Source: CF-46 sp042408445 (GTDB taxonomy: Bacteria > Chloroflexota > Limnocylindria > Limnocylindrales > CSP1-4). From it: 12,985 bases of DNA. This document shows positions 12,269-12,985 of the stretch, piece after piece (the first letter of the stretch is position 1; each line of letters starts with the position of its first letter). The notes under the pieces are model-generated. The model saw only the letters and a list, made by a program, of their open reading frames with translations, ran no database searches and had not been told where the DNA came from. Location of the stretch: the NCBI GenBank assembly GCA_042408445.1, contig JBHORC010000026.1, forward strand, positions 1 to 12,985. The letters run 5' to 3'. A program made the translations under genes and the position numbers.

Positions 12269-12985
12269 CGACGCCGACGGGGATCAGCGCGCCGGAGCTG
12301 ATCCGGACGGCCGGCCTGCTCGCGGACGGCCCCGTCGTGTGGGGCCGGCCGGTGCCGGCACGGCGGGCGGGTGTCTTCGTCGTCGAGCTGGCGGATCCCC
12401 GGCCGACCGCGCCGCTCGAGCTGACCCGGATCGGCAAGTGGCTGGAGCACGTTCCGGACCTTCGGCTGGACGGCGAGCGTCCGTCGTCCCGGGCGCTTGC
12501 CGCGAGACTTGCCGCGTTCTGGCTGCCGTCTGCCCGCGTGCTTTACGTCGGGTCGACCGAGAGCTCGATCGGCGGCCGGGTCGAGGCGATCCGGAACACG
12601 GTCCTCGGGGAGCGGCGGCCGCACAGCGGCGGGCACTGGCTCCACGCGCTGGTCGGCCTGGAGCGGACGCGGATCTGGTGGGCGGCGACGGATGCGGTCG
12701 AGGAGACCGAGGATGCGCTCCTCTCCGCCTTCGCCGAGACGATCCCGGCGGCGGAGCGCGCCGCACTCCCGGATTCCGCGGTGATCCTGCCGTTCGCGAA
12801 CCTCCGGACCGCGACCGGTGAACGGAAGGCGACCGGGCTGTCGAACAGCCTGCTCGCGACCGAGACGAGCCGACCGACGGAGATCCGGCGCGTCGTCGAG
12901 CTGCCGCCCGGAGCGGCCGAGGGAGCGAGCGGCCTGCCGCCGTCGCGAGCGGCGGGCGGGACGGTTCGGCGGTCGCCGCGTCCGG
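12265..12985 (+). CDS. GIY-YIG-like nuclease-domain protein, 3' end beyond the window
   Basis: An open frame of 240 codons from GTG at 12265, overlapping the VOC stop as GTGA, with no stop before the window ends. Residues 36-40 (GVFVV) and 93-96 (LYVG) correspond to the two strands that name GIY-YIG domains. They are followed by SIGGRVEAI with Arg105 and a later helix EETEDALLSAF (146-156) carrying candidate catalytic Glu. PFANL at 176-180 supplies a conserved Asn. Between the two strands is an inserted helical part (WLEHVPDLRLDGERPSSRALAARLAAFWLP). The tail from about 190 turns Ser/Pro/Arg-rich. GIY-YIG enzymes cut DNA with a divalent metal; activity here is inferred. Translational coupling with the VOC gene is suggested by the overlap. 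Confidence 0.7.
   Translation, partial: MTTPTGISAPELIRTAGLLADGPVVWGRPVPARRAGVFVVELADPRPTAPLELTRIGKWLEHVPDLRLDGERPSSRALAARLAAFWLPSARVLYVGSTESSIGGRVEAIRNTVLGERRPHSGGHWLHALVGLERTRIWWAATDAVEETEDALLSAFAETIPAAERAALPDSAVILPFANLRTATGERKATGLSNSLLATETSRPTEIRRVVELPPGAAEGASGLPPSRAAGGTVRRSPRP

Overview
This window is very GC-rich bacterial chromosomal DNA with strong G/C bias at third codon positions and short intergenic gaps. No tRNA, rRNA, insertion sequence, integrase, phage gene or CRISPR array is visible. The gene families (DUF2089, SHOCT-like, F420-type nitroreductase-like, TIGR03252-like HhH-GPD, YbaK, DUF72) suit a soil or freshwater Chloroflexota (Limnocylindria/Ellin6529-like) or less likely an actinobacterium. 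That placement is an inference from family content and composition.

Layout. At 77-1699 lie three minus-strand genes: a four-helix membrane protein, a deazaflavin (F420)-type nitroreductase-family protein with a palindrome just upstream, and an HhH-GPD DNA-repair protein with a leaderless-type promoter. At 1755-3887 a minus-strand operon runs DUF2089 zinc-ribbon/HTH regulator, DUF4097 beta-repeat protein, SHOCT-like protein and a 77-aa small protein. The first three overlap by 4 and 8 nt, and each carries a short SHOCT-like helical segment. The arrangement resembles YvlB/LiaX-type envelope-stress loci, so I read it as an autoregulated cell-envelope stress module.

At 3888-5037 is a gene-poor stretch. 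It carries two plus-strand microgenes: a 39-aa single-helix membrane peptide with a near-perfect Shine-Dalgarno and its own terminator, and a 48-aa basic peptide. Between them is a candidate structured RNA. At 5038-5877 (minus) is a secreted protein with a caspase-fold-like His/Cys dyad and a probable TTG start.

At 6230-8194 a leaderless YbaK-type aminoacyl-tRNA deacylase (minus) is divergent from a DEAD-box RNA helicase (plus). At 8274-11815 (minus) lie a beta-rich protein of unknown function with a Pro/Ser tail, a coupled pair (DUF7218/Rho-N-like small protein followed by a DUF72 protein that appears to start at CTG), and a membrane-anchored serine beta-lactamase-family protein. At 11903-12985 (plus) a VOC-family protein overlaps by 4 nt a GIY-YIG-like gene that runs off the window.

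The most notable points are the three-gene sharing of SHOCT-like segments, the two microproteins in an apparently empty region, the possible structured RNA, the secreted caspase-fold-like protein, and unusual initiation (CTG and TTG starts, leaderless mRNAs).
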